A stretch of 12,457 nt of DNA from Actinomycetota bacterium (GTDB taxonomy: Bacteria; Actinomycetota; Acidimicrobiia; Actinomarinales; Actinomarinaceae). The DNA lies in the NCBI GenBank assembly GCA_002724835.1, contig PBPX01000016.1:47213-59669 (forward strand), written 5' to 3'. The translations under genes were made by a program, and so were the position numbers. Below, piece by piece: positions 1 to 6,962 of the stretch. Positions within the stretch are counted from its first letter, which is position 1. Every line of letters starts with the position of its first letter. A model generated the notes under the pieces. The model searched no databases and was not told where the DNA came from. It worked only from the letters and a program-made list of their open reading frames with translations.

Positions 1-420
1 TCTTTAGCTATTTTGGAAATGATTAAATTTTATAATATTGACACAACTGATAAGAATATTGTTATAGCTGGGCGTTCACGGCTTGTATCATCTCCACTAG
101 CAAAAATTCTTAGTTCAGACAAATATAATTCGAATGTTACTGTTATTCATAGCAAGACAACTAATCAAAAAGATTTCACCTTGAATGCAGATATTTTTAT
201 ATCAGCAATAGGAAAACCTATGCATTATGATATTTCTTTTTTTAAAGAAAATTCTACTGTCATAGATGTAGGAATCTCTTCTGTAGATTCAAAAACATAT
301 GGTGATATTGATACAAAAGACCTTGAGAATTATTTAGGTGCCAGATCTCCATATCCGGGTGGAGTAGGACCAATTACTGTCTCAGCTCTTTATTCAAATT
401 TAGCTAAATTGATTAGCTAG
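1..420 (+). CDS. folD: Bifunctional methylenetetrahydrofolate dehydrogenase/cyclohydrolase, 3' part
   Basis: FolD oxidises 5,10-methylene-THF to methenyl-THF with NAD(P)+ and hydrolyses it to 10-formyl-THF in the cytoplasm. The frame is open from base 1, so the gene is cut by the left edge. The 139 visible residues cover the C-terminal NAD(P)-binding half; the N-terminal part with the catalytic lysine lies outside the window. Visible family hallmarks are a GRSRLVSSPLAKIL stretch (the GRSxIVGxPxA dinucleotide loop), HSKTT, ADIFISAIGKP, VIDVGI and, near the C-terminus, SPYPGGVGPIT (usually TPVPGGVGPMT). The normally conserved glycine of IVGxP is serine here, a small oddity. The ATG at 19 and the TTG at 13 are internal codons, not starts. 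The TAG stop lies inside the last codons of the convergent MFS gene. Identity is secure. Confidence 0.95.
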   Translation, partial: SLAILEMIKFYNIDTTDKNIVIAGRSRLVSSPLAKILSSDKYNSNVTVIHSKTTNQKDFTLNADIFISAIGKPMHYDISFFKENSTVIDVGISSVDSKTYGDIDTKDLENYLGARSPYPGGVGPITVSALYSNLAKLIS

Positions 421-1720
421 CATTCCATTCTTCTTCAGATATTTGTGAATTGATATCTACTCTCCTTAAAAGAATAAATCCAATTACAAAAAATAATGAA
501 ATTCCTGGTAAAGACAATCTAGGGTTTCCAGTCGAAGCACTTACATAACTATAGATAAGCGGCCCCCAAATTGCTGAGAATCTAGATATTACAGAAAAGA
601 ATCCCATGAATTCTCCTTCTGCGCCTTTAGGCAACATTGTTGCATAAACACTTCTACTAACAGACTGTAAACCACCCATACCTAGCCCAACAACGACACC
701 TAATATTATGACTGGGATAAGTTGTTTTTCAGGAACAACAAACGCACTATTTCCTGCAATAAAGAACAAGGTTATTGTAAAAAGTAATGTATTTTTTTGA
801 CCAATTCTTCCTGCAAGATAACCAGCTAGCCTAGCTCCTGCAAATGCAATAAATTGAACAATTAAATAGACAATAATAATTGAAGTTTGATCTAGTAAAA
901 GAACCTCGCTAAAAAATGGACCAGCCATATTTATAACTGTTTGAGCTCCATCCCAATAGAAAATATAAGCTAATAGAAAATATAATAAAAATGGAAATCT
1001 TCTTATTTTTTTCAAAGTCGTTATATTTGTTTTCCATCCATCTAATACACTAATTTTTGTACCATCTTCAGGTTTCTTTTCATCAATTTTCATTCTTGAA
1101 AAGCTAAACATTGAAAATACTAACCACCATAAACCAGCAAAAGTTATTGCAATACGAGAAGCAAGTTCAGTTTCGATCCCTAACATTCCAGGTCCCAGCT
1201 GTATTATTGCTAGTGATAAAAGTAGTTGTAAACCACCACCAAGATAACCTAATGCGTACCCTCTTGCTGATACTTGATCAATTGTGTCTTCTGTAGTTAT
1301 ATCTTTAAGTACACTGTCATAAAAAACATTAGACCCAGTTGCTCCAAATTGTGCAAGGAAATAAATAAGTAGTGTTAACACTACATCTCCTGAAGTTGCA
1401 AAATAAAAAGTTGAAGCAAATATAGCTCCACCATAAGCAAAAGATTTAAATAGCCTCATTCTTGAACCTGCTAAATCTGCCAATGCTCCAACAGTTGGCA
1501 TAATTAGGAAAAATATAAAAAGAGCAGATCCAATAGCAAACCCCCAAACTTCTGCTCCTGTGTAAAGCTTTCCTCTGAAGTTAAAACCTTCTGCAGGCAC
1601 CACTACACTTACGAAATATACCGGCATTACAGCTCCTAAAGTTGTTGTTTCATATGCTGATTTTGCCCAGTCATACATCGACCAACCAAATATTGTTCTT
1701 TTATTATTTTTTTCTGTCAT
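413..1720 (-). CDS. MFS transporter, UMF1/Atg22 family
   Basis: This is a 435-residue integral membrane protein with about twelve hydrophobic segments. The family signature is clear: WSMYDWAKSAYETT near residues 13-26 (family WxxYDWANSAfxTT), NVFYDSVL near 131 and GYALGYLGGG near 154. Atg22/UMF1 proteins are major-facilitator carriers; the yeast member exports vacuolar amino acids, but bacterial substrates are largely unknown, so none is assigned. The frame extends upstream to an ATG at 1771, adding 17 residues. I prefer the ATG at 1720 because GGGAG lies four bases upstream and the family motif then sits at the usual distance from the N-terminus. The 3' end overlaps the end of folD by eight bases, leaving no room for a terminator between them. 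Upstream it is divergent from ychF. Confidence 0.9.
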   Translation of the reverse strand: MTEKNNKRTIFGWSMYDWAKSAYETTTLGAVMPVYFVSVVVPAEGFNFRGKLYTGAEVWGFAIGSALFIFFLIMPTVGALADLAGSRMRLFKSFAYGGAIFASTFYFATSGDVVLTLLIYFLAQFGATGSNVFYDSVLKDITTEDTIDQVSARGYALGYLGGGLQLLLSLAIIQLGPGMLGIETELASRIAITFAGLWWLVFSMFSFSRMKIDEKKPEDGTKISVLDGWKTNITTLKKIRRFPFLLYFLLAYIFYWDGAQTVINMAGPFFSEVLLLDQTSIIIVYLIVQFIAFAGARLAGYLAGRIGQKNTLLFTITLFFIAGNSAFVVPEKQLIPVIILGVVVGLGMGGLQSVSRSVYATMLPKGAEGEFMGFFSVISRFSAIWGPLIYSYVSASTGNPRLSLPGISLFFVIGFILLRRVDINSQISEEEWNAS

Positions 1721-1844
1721 ACTTCTCCCATAAAACAACTTTAATAAAAAAAATCTTTCGATGTATTTCATATATGAAAAATTAATTAATTAACAACTGT
1801 ATATTCAAGGTAATGTCTCAAATTAGAAATAGAGGAATGTATTA
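1721..1844. promoter_or_regulatory. Divergent intergenic region MFS / ychF with palindromes
   Basis: These 124 AT-rich bases must carry promoters for both flanking genes. A perfect 14-base palindrome, TTTCATATATGAAA, lies at 1766-1779 and a 12-base one, TTAATTAATTAA, at 1782-1793. For ychF, TTAACA (1790-1795) resembles a -35 box and TAATGT (1811-1816) a poor -10 box, but the 15-base spacing is short. An AGAGGA ribosome site (1831-1836) sits eight bases before the ychF ATG. No convincing promoter was picked out for the MFS side. The palindromes could be operators or simply AT-rich chance. Confidence 0.4.
1725..1729 (-). promoter_or_regulatory. Ribosome binding site deciding the MFS start
   Basis: Read on the minus strand, GGGAG precedes ATG at 1720 with a four-base spacer. 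No comparable site precedes the upstream in-frame ATG at 1771. This favours the shorter protein. Confidence 0.6.
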
Positions 1845-2939
1845 ATGGGATTTAAATGTGGAATAGTTGGATTACCAAATGTAGGCAAGTCCACCTTATT
1901 TAATGCATTAACACAAGCTGAAATAGAATCTGAAAACTATCCTTTTTGTACAATTGAACCAAATGTAGGAATTGTCCCAATTAACGATCCACGTCTAGAT
2001 GATTTAGCAAAAATAGTAAATCCAAAAAAAATTATTCCTACTGCTATGCAGTTTGTCGATATTGCTGGACTTGTTGAAGGTGCTTCAAAGGGCGAGGGAT
2101 TAGGTAATCAATTTTTAACAAACATTCGTGAAACTGATGCAATTGTTCATGTTGTACGTGCATTTGAAAATGAGGATATCGTACATGTTTCTGGTAAAGT
2201 TTCTCCAATCGATGACATAGAAGTTATTAACACAGAATTAATATTGGCTGATCTAAGTACAGTTGAAAAATTATATGAAAAGGCAGTAAAAAACACGAAG
2301 GCTGGTCAAAAAGAAGGACTGCCGTTAAGAGAATTATTCGAAAAAATTCTACCGGTTCTTGAAAAAGGAGAAAGCATCAGGTCTTTATCGTTTAACGAAG
2401 AAGAAGCAAAGTTATTGAAAGGTTTTCAATTATTAACAATTAAACCTGTCTTATATGTAGCAAATGTAGGTGAAGGTGGATTTGAAAACAACAAACATCT
2501 TACTGCAATAAAAGAATTTGCGAAGGTTGACAATTCTGAAGTAGTTGCAATCTGCGCAGAAATAGAAGCTCAAATATCAAAGTTAGATAGTCAAGAAAAA
2601 CAAGAATATTTATTAGAAATGGGGCAAAGTGAATCAGGGTTAGACAAACTTATTAAGGCTGGATATAAACTTTTAGGCCTTCAAACATACTTTACTGCTG
2701 GACCAGAAGAGGTAAGGGCTTGGACAATAAATATTGGAGACACTGCTCCACGTGCTGCAGGTAAAATTCATGGTGATTTTGAAAAAGGATTCATTCGTGC
2801 TGAGACAATAGGATATGATGAATTTATTAAAAACGGTGGAGAGAAGGGCTCTAAAGAAGCTGGAAAACTTCGATCAGAAGGAAAAGAATATATAGTTCAA
2901 GAGGGCGATGTATTACATTTTCTTTTTAACGTAAATTAA
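1845..2939 (+). CDS. ychF: Redox/ribosome-associated ATPase YchF (OLA1 family)
   Basis: YchF/OLA1 is a universally conserved Obg-family P-loop protein that binds ribosomes and, unlike most of its family, prefers ATP to GTP. The 364 residues match the family's usual length. The G1 loop GLPNVGKS is at residues 9-16. The switch II region reads [20 protein letters not shown], with the hydrophobic replacement of the catalytic glutamine typical of HAS-GTPases. The base-recognition motif is NVGE (in [12 protein letters not shown]) instead of NKxD, which explains the ATP preference. A C-terminal TGS domain starts near [13 protein letters not shown] and ends in [10 protein letters not shown]. The ATG start has an AGAGGA ribosome site eight bases upstream. 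It stands alone between a divergent MFS gene and an 83-base gap, so it is probably monocistronic. Nothing looks broken. Confidence 0.98.
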   Translation: MGFKCGIVGLPNVGKSTLFNALTQAEIESENYPFCTIEPNVGIVPINDPRLDDLAKIVNPKKIIPTAMQFVDIAGLVEGASKGEGLGNQFLTNIRETDAIVHVVRAFENEDIVHVSGKVSPIDDIEVINTELILADLSTVEKLYEKAVKNTKAGQKEGLPLRELFEKILPVLEKGESIRSLSFNEEEAKLLKGFQLLTIKPVLYVANVGEGGFENNKHLTAIKEFAKVDNSEVVAICAEIEAQISKLDSQEKQEYLLEMGQSESGLDKLIKAGYKLLGLQTYFTAGPEEVRAWTINIGDTAPRAAGKIHGDFEKGFIRAETIGYDEFIKNGGEKGSKEAGKLRSEGKEYIVQEGDVLHFLFNVN

Positions 2940-2955
2940 ACCTAATAAAATAAGG

Positions 2956-2984
2956 CTAGATTTTATAGAATATTTTAAAACTAG
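2956..2984 (+). terminator. Imperfect hairpin after ychF, possible weak terminator
   Basis: CTAGATTTTA (2956-2965) pairs with TAAAACTAG (2976-2984), giving nine base pairs with one bulged A and a ten-base loop. The stem is AT-rich and is followed by TACTTT instead of a clean T tract, so termination would be weak. Its place just after the ychF stop and before the next gene's start suits a boundary between transcription units. Confidence 0.3.
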
Positions 2985-3022
2985 TACTTTAACTAAATTT
3001 AATTTATACCATAATAAAACAC
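2985..3022 (+). promoter_or_regulatory. Candidate promoter of the five-gene operon, possibly leaderless
   Basis: CATAAT at 3010-3015 differs from the -10 consensus at one base and ends seven bases before the GTG at 3023. This is the spacing expected if transcription starts at the start codon itself. No Shine-Dalgarno sequence is visible before this GTG. A -35 box is poor (TTTAAC at 2988-2993, 16 bases upstream). Leaderless transcripts are common in Actinobacteria, but this remains a reading of one site. Confidence 0.35.
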
Positions 3023-4429
3023 GTGAGAGTAATAATAATCGGCGCCCATGCTGAAGCTAAACAATTAATTAATAGAATTAGTGCTGGTTGGGAAATTTCT
3101 GTAATTGATATGGACCAAGATAAATTAAGAAATTTTACTACCAACAGACAAATAGAAAAGTACCAGGGTGACGGAACCTCAACACTTGTTTTGAAAAAAG
3201 CTGGCATAGAAAATTCAAATGCAGTCATAACACTTACTGAAAGTGATGAAGTGAATATTGAGGTACTTAAGATAGCTAAGCAAAACAAAATATTGAGACT
3301 TTCATCTGTTATAAATGATGAGTCTTTTACTAATAAATATAAAGAATTAGATGTTGAATTAGTTGATCCTGGAACTTTAATTGCACGAAGGCTTGAACAT
3401 ATATTAGAGCCTAGAAGGGTTGTCTCGCAAGCATTTGCAGGAGGAAGAGCAGAGGCTATAGAGTTAGAAATAAACGCAGATAGTCCAGCTAGAGGCAAAA
3501 AACTTAAAGAAATCGGGTCTGATTACTATATTGTCGGAGCAATACTAAGAAAAGGAGAAGTATTGATTCCTCATGGTGATACTGAACTTGAAACAGGTGA
3601 TTTAGTAACTGTTGTTTTACAATCTGGTGCTTTTGGCAATGTGATAGAACTATTTTCTGGATCAGAATCTCGATTTCCTCTTGAATTTGGAAAAAATGTA
3701 GCAGTAATTATCAACTCAGAAGATCATATTAAGAATTTAAATGAATCAGAATTTTATACTATAAATACAAAAGCGGAAGAGTTGATAATATTTTCTAATG
3801 ATGAAGTATTTTCTGACAGCAAAGAAAGCAATGAAGAAACTTTTAATGCAATTTTAAAAGATCAAGAATTTCAAATAATCCAAAATCAAAAAAATTCGCT
3901 TAAAGACATAGAAAATAAAATTAATGAATTATCCATTGGGACCTTAGTTGTACCAATTCTGGATGAAGATGTAAAGAAATCATATATTAAATCTATTATT
4001 AATTTTTCAAACAATAAAAATATACCAGTCTTATTTTCTAGAGGCAGTTCTCCGTATCAAACTATAGGAATTTTAGCAAATAATAATTTTGATCAAAATA
4101 GTCCAACGTTAATTGCTTTTGATTTAGCAGTATCTTTATCAGCTAAAATAGTTTCTTTAAAAACAGAACAACCAAAATTCCTAACACAGGAAAACCCGGG
4201 TGTAGCAAGGCAAGTAATTGATAAACTACAAGATATTGCCTTATCGCATGAAATACAATTAGACATTATCAGCTCAGAGGGTAATGAGGCAAAAACATTT
4301 ATAGAAAATTCAAATAAATTCGACTTATCTGTTGTAGGAAAAGATTTATCATCAGGTTGGCAATCAAAGAAAATAAGTGAATATATATCTGTAAATTCAA
4401 AATCGTCTGTATTGTATATTCCAAACTAA
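3023..4429 (+). CDS. RCK (TrkA-N/TrkA-C) regulator with tandem USP-like C-terminus
   Basis: This 468-residue protein has no membrane segments and should be the cytoplasmic regulatory subunit of a cation transporter. Residues 1-120 form an RCK/TrkA-N Rossmann domain, with VIIIG at the N-terminus, the acidic D29 at the end of strand 2 and GDG at 49-51. Residues about 139-215 form a TrkA-C domain (HGDTELETGDLVTVV). Residues about 225-341 and 347-468 look like two degenerate universal-stress-protein units, each ending in a 'PVLF' or 'SVLYI' strand; the second has DLSVVGK at 434-440. The usual GxGxxG nucleotide loop reads GAHAEA (residues 7-12), so NAD(H) binding may be altered. The start is GTG without a Shine-Dalgarno site. 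It stops with TAA followed directly by an in-frame TGA, eight bases before the antiporter gene, its likely partner. The domains are confident for RCK and moderate for USP. Confidence 0.85.
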   Translation: MRVIIIGAHAEAKQLINRISAGWEISVIDMDQDKLRNFTTNRQIEKYQGDGTSTLVLKKAGIENSNAVITLTESDEVNIEVLKIAKQNKILRLSSVINDESFTNKYKELDVELVDPGTLIARRLEHILEPRRVVSQAFAGGRAEAIELEINADSPARGKKLKEIGSDYYIVGAILRKGEVLIPHGDTELETGDLVTVVLQSGAFGNVIELFSGSESRFPLEFGKNVAVIINSEDHIKNLNESEFYTINTKAEELIIFSNDEVFSDSKESNEETFNAILKDQEFQIIQNQKNSLKDIENKINELSIGTLVVPILDEDVKKSYIKSIINFSNNKNIPVLFSRGSSPYQTIGILANNNFDQNSPTLIAFDLAVSLSAKIVSLKTEQPKFLTQENPGVARQVIDKLQDIALSHEIQLDIISSEGNEAKTFIENSNKFDLSVVGKDLSSGWQSKKISEYISVNSKSSVLYIPN

Positions 4430-4437
4430 TGATTTAA

Positions 4438-5592
4438 ATGGAAAGTTTTGATGCAATTTCGCTTGTATTTATCTCTTTAGGGGCTTTTTTACTTCCTTTA
4501 TTGGGCAAAAAAATAAAAATACCAGGGATAGTATTAGAAATTGCTTATGGAATAATTGTGGGTCCAATTTTAAATTTAGTAAGTCCTTCTGAATTTATAT
4601 CTGGTTTAGCAATTCTTGGGTTTCTACTTTTAATGTTTTTGTCTGGTTTTGAAATAGAAATTGAGAAATTTCAAGAAAACGGACTTAGAGCACTTTTACT
4701 TCCTTCCTTAATGTTTCTTGGAACAGTATTAATATCTCTTTTCTTAGTTACTCGATTGAATTATCCGATTTTTCTTGGTTTAGTTCTCTGTACAACTAGC
4801 GTAGCGATTGTTATTCCTATTTTAAGAAGCGATGACACTATTAAATCTAATTATGGTCAATTGTTGTTCATGACAGCTTTACTTTCCGATATTTTAACTT
4901 TACTAGGAGCTACAGTTTTAGCTTCAGTTGAGAGATCTGGAGGTTTTGGAGTAAAAAATTTAAATGTTATTTTATATTTTGTAATCGTTACTTTAATTTT
5001 AAGAATTGTGAAAAGATTAGCATGGTGGAATCCTCAATTATTCTCAAGAATGTTTGATGGTAACGATCCAGAGGAATTGGGAATAAGAAGTTCAATTGCT
5101 TTGATGTTGACCCTTGTTGGGGTAGCAGTTCTATTTGATATAGAAGCTATTCTGGGCGCATTCCTTGCTGGTACAATATTTGCTTTTATATTTCCAAACA
5201 GAGGAAGTTTAGAAAGCAGTCTTAAAGGTTTTTCTTATGGATTCTTAATACCAATATTCTTTATCAATATTGGATTAAATTATGATGTCAGTGTTTTTTC
5301 TAATACACAATTTTATTTAGAGGTTCTTTATCTCTTTGCTATTGCAATAGCAGTGAAATTGTTGCCTACGATTTTATTAATATTTGCTGGAATAAAAATA
5401 AAACAAATTCTTGCTGGAGGTTTTTTACTTTCAGCAAGATTTAGTTTAATTATTGCTATGGCTGAAATAGGTGTCGAGATCGAATTAATATCAAAAGCTA
5501 TTGAACAGCAAATAATCTTACTTGCTGTACTTACAGCTACAATTGCTCCTATTGGTTATAAATTATTATCTCCAAAAACTAAGGAATCATAA
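4438..5592 (+). CDS. CPA2-type monovalent cation/proton antiporter, membrane domain only
   Basis: This 384-residue membrane protein of the Na+/H+ exchanger fold (PF00999 type) has about eleven to twelve hydrophobic helices and few loops. Family features include an N-terminal GKKIKIPGIVLEIAYGIIVGP segment, the LLMFLSGFEIE motif near 64-74, the unwound TTSVAIVIPIL region near 119-129, and a membrane-buried aspartate D151 in LLSDILTLL, at the site where CPA2 proteins carry QD or DD. Here the residue before the aspartate is serine. It ends just after the last helix, so it lacks the C-terminal RCK domain of KefB/KefC. That role is probably taken by the RCK-USP protein encoded eight bases upstream. 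The ion (K+ or Na+) cannot be told from sequence alone. There is no clear ribosome site; translation is probably coupled to the upstream gene. Confidence 0.9.
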   Translation: MESFDAISLVFISLGAFLLPLLGKKIKIPGIVLEIAYGIIVGPILNLVSPSEFISGLAILGFLLLMFLSGFEIEIEKFQENGLRALLLPSLMFLGTVLISLFLVTRLNYPIFLGLVLCTTSVAIVIPILRSDDTIKSNYGQLLFMTALLSDILTLLGATVLASVERSGGFGVKNLNVILYFVIVTLILRIVKRLAWWNPQLFSRMFDGNDPEELGIRSSIALMLTLVGVAVLFDIEAILGAFLAGTIFAFIFPNRGSLESSLKGFSYGFLIPIFFINIGLNYDVSVFSNTQFYLEVLYLFAIAIAVKLLPTILLIFAGIKIKQILAGGFLLSARFSLIIAMAEIGVEIELISKAIEQQIILLAVLTATIAPIGYKLLSPKTKES

Positions 5593-5596
5593 TTAA

Positions 5597-6511
5597 GTGA
5601 AAAGTAAATTTTATCTATATTTTAAAGGGGTAGCTATGGGTGCTGCTGATATTGTACCTGGAGTATCAGGGGGGACTATAGCTTTAATAACTGGAATTTA
5701 CGAAGAGCTCATTGAATCAATTAAAAATATTAATTTAAGATTATTTAAAACCTTATTTACAAAAGGCTTTAAATCTTTCTGGGATGATTTAAATGGAAAT
5801 TTTTTACTAACTCTTGCTCTAGGAATAATAAGTTCAATCTTGCTTCTTGCGCAATTTATAAGTTATTTGCTTTCAAATCACGAGTTTAAAATATGGGGTT
5901 TTTTCTTTGGACTTATTTTGTCTTCTGGAATTTTAATTTATCGTGAAATCAAAAATATTTCATCAAGTTCGCTTACTTTTTTATTCCTGGGAATTTTGAC
6001 AGCTTCAATAATTTCAATATCTGGACCAACTAACACACCAAATAACTATTTTTTCATATTTTTAACTGGTTCAATTGCTATATGTGCAATGATTTTACCT
6101 GGGATTAGTGGTTCATTTATTTTGCTCTTACTTTCAAAGTATGAATTTATTATAAATTCAATAAAAGATTTCAAATTTGACGTATTAATTGTATTTGCAC
6201 TGGGTTGTATATTTGGTTTACTTTTATTTAGTCGTTTCTTGTCTTATTTATTTAAAAATTATAAAGATTATGTTTTATCGCTACTCTCCGGTTTTTTATT
6301 TGGCTCATTGGTCAAAGTTTGGCCATTTAAAACAATTCTTGAAACAAGAATTAACAGTGATGGCATTATAGAGCCATTTGTTACTAGGCCTGCTTTACCA
6401 AGTTCTGGGAACATTGAAGAAATTATATTTTTTGTTTTGTTTTCATTAGTCGGCTATCTCTTAATATATTTTTTACAAAAGAAATCAATACAAGATAATA
6501 AAGAACAATAA
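5597..6511 (+). CDS. popT: DUF368 polyprenyl-phosphate translocase PopT
   Basis: DUF368 proteins (PopT) flip undecaprenyl phosphate back across the cytoplasmic membrane so that the lipid carrier can be reused for wall and glycan synthesis; work published in 2023 linked loss of the family to alkaline or sodium-dependent defects. The 304 residues fit the family length. The defining repeat is plain: DIVPGVSGGTIALITGIYEE at residues 18-37 and its second copy ILPGISGSFILLLLSKYE at 166-183, as expected for an inverted-repeat transporter with re-entrant loops. About eight or more hydrophobic stretches are visible. The start is GTG four bases after the antiporter stop, with a weak AAGGA site inside the end of that gene. 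This GTG puts DIVPG about 18 residues from the N-terminus, normal for the family; an ATG at 5636 would start too close to the motif. Confidence 0.93.
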   Translation: MKSKFYLYFKGVAMGAADIVPGVSGGTIALITGIYEELIESIKNINLRLFKTLFTKGFKSFWDDLNGNFLLTLALGIISSILLLAQFISYLLSNHEFKIWGFFFGLILSSGILIYREIKNISSSSLTFLFLGILTASIISISGPTNTPNNYFFIFLTGSIAICAMILPGISGSFILLLLSKYEFIINSIKDFKFDVLIVFALGCIFGLLLFSRFLSYLFKNYKDYVLSLLSGFLFGSLVKVWPFKTILETRINSDGIIEPFVTRPALPSSGNIEEIIFFVLFSLVGYLLIYFLQKKSIQDNKEQ

Positions 6512-6528
6512 GTGATTAAAATAAAGAT

Positions 6529-6666
6529 ATGAGATTAGGATTACCCGAACTATTAATAATTCTTACAATTTTATTACTGCTATTTGGTGCAAAAAGGTTG
6601 CCTGGATTAGCTAAATCATTAGGAAAGTCGACAAGAGAGTTTAAATCAGGTTTAGAAGAAGAATAG
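6529..6666 (+). CDS. tatA: Minimal twin-arginine translocase subunit TatA
   Basis: A 45-residue protein fits between popT and the cytochrome gene. Its sequence is classic TatA/TatE: GLPELLIIL (residues 4-12), one hydrophobic helix to about residue 19, the FG hinge (F19-G20), then AKRLPGLAKSLGKSTREFKSG, the amphipathic helix, and three closing glutamates. TatA pores or patches with TatBC carry folded, twin-arginine proteins across the membrane. The usual family length is about 60-90 residues; here the acidic, unstructured tail after the amphipathic helix is almost absent. The ATG lies 17 bases after popT and has only a weak AAAG-like site. No tatC or tatB is in the window. Confidence 0.93.
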   Translation: MRLGLPELLIILTILLLLFGAKRLPGLAKSLGKSTREFKSGLEEE

Positions 6667-6671
6667 CGATA

Positions 6672-6962
6672 ATGAAAAAAACTTATTTATTGCTATTGAT
6701 TTTTTTAATTTCATGCAGCCAGGGCGCTACAGAAGAATTTCAATCTGGAGAAGAAGTTTACGAAGCAAGATGTAGTGCTTGTCATGGTCCTAATTTTGAA
6801 GGAAGAGTTGGGCCAAATATTGATTCAAATTCTCCATCTGCTTCAATGCCTGATTCTTATTGGATTCAAACTATAACAAAAGGCAAAGGATCTATGCCTG
6901 CTGTCAGATTAAGTGACAAGGAAGTATCTTTAGTTATTGAATATATTAAAAATAATTATTAG
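6672..6962 (+). CDS. Lipoprotein monohaem c-type cytochrome
   Basis: This 96-residue protein begins with a lysine pair, a short hydrophobic core and a lipobox L12-I-S-C15, so it should be cleaved before C15 and lipid-anchored on the outside of the cytoplasmic membrane. The haem-binding motif CSACH is at residues 34-38. A likely distal ligand is M75 in GSMPAV, and the last helix (VSLVIEYIKNN) is the usual C-terminal helix of class I cytochromes. It would pass electrons, for example to a terminal oxidase, but no partner is encoded nearby. It starts five bases after the tatA stop, so the two are very probably cotranscribed. Its TAG stop directly abuts the stop codon of malQ on the other strand. 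Confidence 0.92.
   Translation: MKKTYLLLLIFLISCSQGATEEFQSGEEVYEARCSACHGPNFEGRVGPNIDSNSPSASMPDSYWIQTITKGKGSMPAVRLSDKEVSLVIEYIKNNY

Noticed and set aside
1721..1771. Upstream extension of the MFS gene to ATG 1771
   Set aside because: The 17 extra residues have no family match, and the ATG at 1720 has a good GGGAG site four bases upstream.
3004..3498. 164-codon minus-strand open frame
   Set aside because: It lies antisense to the clearly assigned RCK domain and has serine- and leucine-rich content with no family features, as expected of a shadow frame.
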